Below, one piece after another: positions 60,833-64,000 of a stretch of 64,000 nt of DNA. Source of the DNA: Caldilineaceae bacterium (GTDB lineage: Bacteria; Chloroflexota; Anaerolineae; Caldilineales; Caldilineaceae). Made by a program: the position numbers and the translations under genes. How positions within the stretch are numbered: position 1 is the stretch's first letter; every line of letters starts with the position of its first letter. The notes beneath the pieces are model-generated. The model searched no databases, was not told the origin of the DNA, and worked only from the letters and a program-made list of their open reading frames with translations. The stretch lies in the NCBI GenBank assembly GCA_026645575.1, contig JAPKMW010000031.1:1-64000 (forward strand). Direction: 5' to 3'.

Positions 60833-61664
60833 GCAACAACGTCCGCTGCTCTTCTCCATTGCCTACCGCATGTTGGGCAGTGTGATGGAGGCCGAGGACG
60901 CTGTACAAGAGAGCTATTTGCGCTATATGGCGACCGACGCCGGTGCTATCCAATCGCCCCAAGCCTTTCTTAGCACGGTTATCACCCGGCTCTGTCTGGA
61001 TCAACTCAAATCGGCGAGGGTAAAGCGGGAGGAATACTTTGGGCCGTGGCTACCCGAACCGTTGCTCACCGCCGACGCCCCTGATGAACTGCTGGCACGC
61101 CACGAGTCGATTTCCATGGCCTTTTTGTTGTTGTTGGAAATGTTATCGCCGGTGGAACGGGCCGTCTTTCTCCTGCGCGAAGTTTTTGACTATGACTACG
61201 AAACGATTGCCCAGATTGTCGGCAAGCGTGAAGCCAACTGTCGCCAGTTGCACAGCCGGGCGAAAAAGCATATTCACAGCGGTCGTCCCCGCTTTACCCC
61301 CTTACCACAGGAGCAACAGCAATTGGTCGGCAAACTCTTCGCGGCCATGCAACTAGGCGACAGCGAGGCTTTTGCCGCTCTCCTGGCCGAGGATGTGGAG
61401 CTACGCTCTGATGGCGGCGGCAAAGCGGCGGCAGCGACGCATCCTTTGGCAGGGCGGCAGACCGTCATGCGCTTCTTGATGGGTCTCTACAATAAACGGC
61501 CCCCCAATAGCAGCGTAGAATTGACCGAAGTGAATGGCGCACCGGCGTGGATGGTGCGGGTGGGTGGCAAGCTTGAGAATGTGATGAGTTTTGAGATCAA
61601 TGGAGCAGGCGTCAGCACGATTCGCATTGTGCGCAACCCAGAGAAATTGCGTCATTTACAATAA
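60807..61664 (+). CDS. ECF sigma factor of the ECF41/SigJ type
   Basis: 285 residues from ATG 60807, inside the oxidoreductase end. Region 2 (LFSIAYRMLGSVMEAEDAVQ, SPQAFLSTVITRLCLDQLKS), then region 4 (VDF-like FDYDYETIAQIVGKREANCR), and a C-terminal SnoaL-like domain (FAAMQLGDSEAFAALLAEDV, VNGAPAWMVRVGGKLENVMS) that regulates activity in ECF41 sigma factors. ECF41 genes usually sit beside a carboxymuconolactone decarboxylase, oxidoreductase or epimerase gene; here the partner is the NDH-2-like protein. Confidence 0.9.
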   Translation: MDNRLQTFEQQRPLLFSIAYRMLGSVMEAEDAVQESYLRYMATDAGAIQSPQAFLSTVITRLCLDQLKSARVKREEYFGPWLPEPLLTADAPDELLARHESISMAFLLLLEMLSPVERAVFLLREVFDYDYETIAQIVGKREANCRQLHSRAKKHIHSGRPRFTPLPQEQQQLVGKLFAAMQLGDSEAFAALLAEDVELRSDGGGKAAAATHPLAGRQTVMRFLMGLYNKRPPNSSVELTEVNGAPAWMVRVGGKLENVMSFEINGAGVSTIRIVRNPEKLRHLQ

Positions 61665-61675
61665 AATTTACAATA

Positions 61676-61711
61676 AAAAGGTGGCTCTTACTACAGAAGA
61701 GCCACCTTTTT
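61676..61711 (+). terminator. intrinsic terminator after the ECF gene
   Basis: AAAAGGTGGCTCTT (61676-61689) pairs perfectly with AAGAGCCACCTTTT (61697-61710), loop ACTACAG, ending in five Ts. It lies 12 nt after the stop codon at 61664. Confidence 0.9.
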
Positions 61712-61873
61712 AGGTTACTTCACAACATTCAAATCATCTGGCGCCTACGGATGGATATTTTACTCTTTAAAAACGCCTAAGCTTTTGGGACACCTTACAC
61801 CTAACATGTAATCTTTATCGGCGCTGACATCGAAATCGACTTACTGTGAAAAGTTTTTCAGGAGATTATAGCT

Positions 61874-64000
61874 ATGCGTTCTTTCGCTTATCTGTGGTGG
61901 CTACCGGTAGCCATGCTGTTGGTCATCGCTCTACCGCTTTGGCCGGCGACCGGTTTGGCCCAAACCGGATCAAGGCAAGGTTTGACGACGAAAGCGGCCA
62001 AAGCCCGTAATGCCGACACGGCGACGGCCTTTCGCACCACGACCCCGCCAACGATTGACGGTGTGGTGGATGCCGTTTGGGCCAACGCGACCGTCAACCC
62101 GATCCCCACGGCTTTGGTCGGCGGCCCGATTGCCCCGGCGGATCTCGCCGGTTCGTTCCGCCTGCTCTATGACAGTCAGCGCCTTTACCTGTTGGTGGAA
62201 ATGGTGGACAATCAGAGCAAAAATGACTCCGGCGCTGACTGGTGGGAAGATGATGGCGTGGAACTCTACCTGGACGGCGACCGCAGCCGCGGCAGCAGCT
62301 ATGACGGCGTCAACGACTTCCAGTTTGGCTTTCGCTGGCAGGATCAACAGATACGACTGGGCGCGAACTCAGCCACTGCACCCGCCGGTCTCAACGCCGT
62401 GCAGGTGGATACCGCCAACGGGAGTCGCCTGGAACTTTCCCTGCCCCTGGCCGGCTTGGGTATTTCAGCCGTTGATGGTTATCAATTTGGGCTGGATCTC
62501 CACCTCAATGACGACGACGATGGGGGCGCCCGTGATCGCAAATTAAGCTGGCACGGCACGATTGATGATGCCTGGGAAAACCCAAGCCGCTTTGGCACGG
62601 CGCAATTGGTGCGCAACTCACCGGCAACGCCAACGGCACAGCCGACGCCAGCCGCCACCGCCACCCCAACGCCCGGCCCGACTCGTGTCATCTGGCAGCG
62701 AGCCGGTTTTGGCGGCGCCGGCGCATTTGTCAGCCTTCACTTTGACCCTACCAACGCTGGCGTGATCTACGCCACCAGCGATGTAGCCGGCGTCTTTCGT
62801 AGCAGCGACGGCGGCGTTACCTGGGAGATGCGCAGCCTGGGGCTGGGCAACTATGAAGTCTCCTCCTTTGCCATCGATCCCTTTGACCCGCAGACGCTCT
62901 ATGCTGGCGTCGGCGCTTTTGCGAATTCCAACAAAGCGGGCATTTATGTTAGCCGGGATGCGGGGCTGAGTTGGCAACAACTCAAGAACAGTGCAACCAA
63001 CGGCATCGACTTTCGTGTCCAGCGCACGATCAACGCCATCGCCCCCGACCCGCAAGCGCAAGGCGTGATTGTCACCGGCAGCCGCAGCAAAGGCATCTGG
63101 CGCTCGACCAACAGTGGCAGCACCTGGAGTCAGGTTCTCGCCCCGCCGACCACGACGGTTGAACCCTTTTTCTCCAACGCGGGCGCGGGGATTGTTGACC
63201 CTGAATCGGGCAGCTACCCGGCGCCAGTGATGGTGGTGCGTTTTGATCCGGCGACGCCGAAGCTGGTTTACGCCGCGTTCTATGGCATTGGTGTTTTCAA
63301 AAGTACCCAAGGGGGCGTGGCCGGTTCGTGGCAGCCGGTCAACGGCGGTCTGCCGGCGTCGCCAACCCTGCACGATCTGGTGATCACACCGAATGGCACG
63401 CTCTATGTCGCTGCCGGACGTGCCGGCGTCTTCAAAAGCGCCAATGGCGGGGCAAGTTGGCAGGCGGTCAACGGCAACCTGCCCTTCAATGATTTTCATG
63501 TGCTGGGGCTGGCCGTCCACCCGACTGATAACAATACCGTTTACCTGGCTCAAGAGCGCGCCGCCAACGCCGCTGTCATCCACGAAGCGATCTGGCGTAC
63601 AAGCAACGGCGGCGCCAGTTGGACGGAAATCAAGGGCAATGTGGAAACCGATCCAGTCAACTCACCGCCGGACGCCTGGTGGTTCTACCCTAGCCAAAGC
63701 TGGCGCGTGGCCGTTGATCCCCATAACCCCCAACGGCTCTTTTACTTGCTGGGCGGTATTTATCGCAGCGAAGATAGCGGCGCAACCTGGCGCAACAGCA
63801 TCCAAGGTGCGCAAGACACCTGCGTCACCGACCTGGCGGTCGATACCGATCACCCCGCCAGTCAACCGGACACACTCTATGCCACCCACCTCGACGCCGG
63901 TCTACTGGCCTCGACCGACAACGGCGCGACCTGGCGCATGGTCGTGCCGACCAGCGTTGACCAGCGGGACGAGTTGGCTGGTCACTACTGGCGCATCGTG
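61874..64000 (+). CDS. secreted CBM9-like/BNR-propeller protein, truncated by the window edge
   Basis: 709 codons are seen with no stop before the edge. ATG 61874 has GGAG 10 nt upstream. A signal peptide (PVAMLLVIALPLWPATGLAQ) precedes residues 45-255, a CBM9/DOMON-like beta-sandwich (TPPTIDGVVDAVWANATVNP, WWEDDGVELYLDGD). A Thr/Pro linker (TAQPTPAATATPTPGPT) leads to sortilin/BNR-type propeller blades, seen as GVFRSSDGGVTWEMRSLG, GIYVSRDAGLSWQQLKN, GIWRSTNSGSTWSQV and IWRTSNGGASWTEIKGN. Such proteins bind or cleave polysaccharides at the surface (xyloglucanase-like propellers), but catalytic residues cannot be assigned. Confidence 0.85.
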   Translation, partial: MRSFAYLWWLPVAMLLVIALPLWPATGLAQTGSRQGLTTKAAKARNADTATAFRTTTPPTIDGVVDAVWANATVNPIPTALVGGPIAPADLAGSFRLLYDSQRLYLLVEMVDNQSKNDSGADWWEDDGVELYLDGDRSRGSSYDGVNDFQFGFRWQDQQIRLGANSATAPAGLNAVQVDTANGSRLELSLPLAGLGISAVDGYQFGLDLHLNDDDDGGARDRKLSWHGTIDDAWENPSRFGTAQLVRNSPATPTAQPTPAATATPTPGPTRVIWQRAGFGGAGAFVSLHFDPTNAGVIYATSDVAGVFRSSDGGVTWEMRSLGLGNYEVSSFAIDPFDPQTLYAGVGAFANSNKAGIYVSRDAGLSWQQLKNSATNGIDFRVQRTINAIAPDPQAQGVIVTGSRSKGIWRSTNSGSTWSQVLAPPTTTVEPFFSNAGAGIVDPESGSYPAPVMVVRFDPATPKLVYAAFYGIGVFKSTQGGVAGSWQPVNGGLPASPTLHDLVITPNGTLYVAAGRAGVFKSANGGASWQAVNGNLPFNDFHVLGLAVHPTDNNTVYLAQERAANAAVIHEAIWRTSNGGASWTEIKGNVETDPVNSPPDAWWFYPSQSWRVAVDPHNPQRLFYLLGGIYRSEDSGATWRNSIQGAQDTCVTDLAVDTDHPASQPDTLYATHLDAGLLASTDNGATWRMVVPTSVDQRDELAGHYWRIV

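Overview
The window looks like a chromosomal segment of a Chloroflexota bacterium, most likely of the Anaerolineae/Caldilineae type. This is inferred from gene content (sulfolipid genes, DUF4331 proteins, FG-rich secreted proteins ending in an LPxV-like tail, BTAD/TPR regulators, GC-rich DNA with many structured intergenic repeats); no rRNA or other taxonomic marker is present. No transposase, integrase, tRNA, rRNA or CRISPR array was found.

Layout. 0-5 kb (minus strand): an autoregulated sugar ABC operon (LacI regulator, lipoprotein binding protein, duplicated ATPase, permease) whose promoter carries two identical 14-bp palindromic operators. 5-15 kb: a GT-C membrane glycosyltransferase, then probable sugar-oxidising enzymes (zinc alcohol dehydrogenase, lactonase-type amidohydrolase, SDR), an ECF sigma factor fused to a bifunctional-nuclease domain and a Clp N-domain, a class IV aminotransferase and a GH127-like protein. 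The gaps hold at least 18 copies of a palindromic GTCCC-NNN-GGGAC element, mostly in inverted pairs. 15-21.5 kb: a DUF4160/DUF2442 pair, a beta-lactamase-like hydrolase, a MazEF-type pair downstream of guaA, a methyltransferase and an SdpR/SdpI pair with its own operator.

21.6-34.2 kb: five co-directional genes on the minus strand form a possible cell-surface metal module: NicO-type transporter with a His/Asp-rich loop, two DUF4331 paralogues, a very large beta-helix protein built from 447-bp duplications, and a membrane-anchored TPR protein.

34.8-50.9 kb: mostly housekeeping and regulatory genes (GNAT, dynamin-like GTPase, isochorismatase, long HPF, ComF, a small Flp-type pilin, NarL-type regulator, zinc-ribbon coiled coil, PhnD-like protein, secreted nuclease, phosphoribosyltransferase, endonuclease III, lipoprotein, cyanophycinase-like protein) and a solitary soluble FtsK-like ATPase with a strong promoter overlapped by repeated operator half-sites and a terminator in its leader. 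50.9-64 kb: TetR and a 1150-residue BTAD/NTPase/TPR activator, an OmpR-type regulator with a degenerate receiver, the sulfolipid pair sqdB/sqdX in divergent orientation, a lipoprotein hydrolase, an NDH-2-like oxidoreductase overlapping an ECF41-type sigma factor, and the start of a secreted CBM9-like/BNR-propeller protein that runs off the right edge.

The most unusual signals are the sigma/nuclease/Clp fusion with an internal ribosome-binding site, the variety of long hairpins in nearly every gene gap (three of them in divergent promoter regions where they cannot be simple terminators), the FtsK-like promoter/leader, and the DUF4331-NicO-TPR-beta-helix module.
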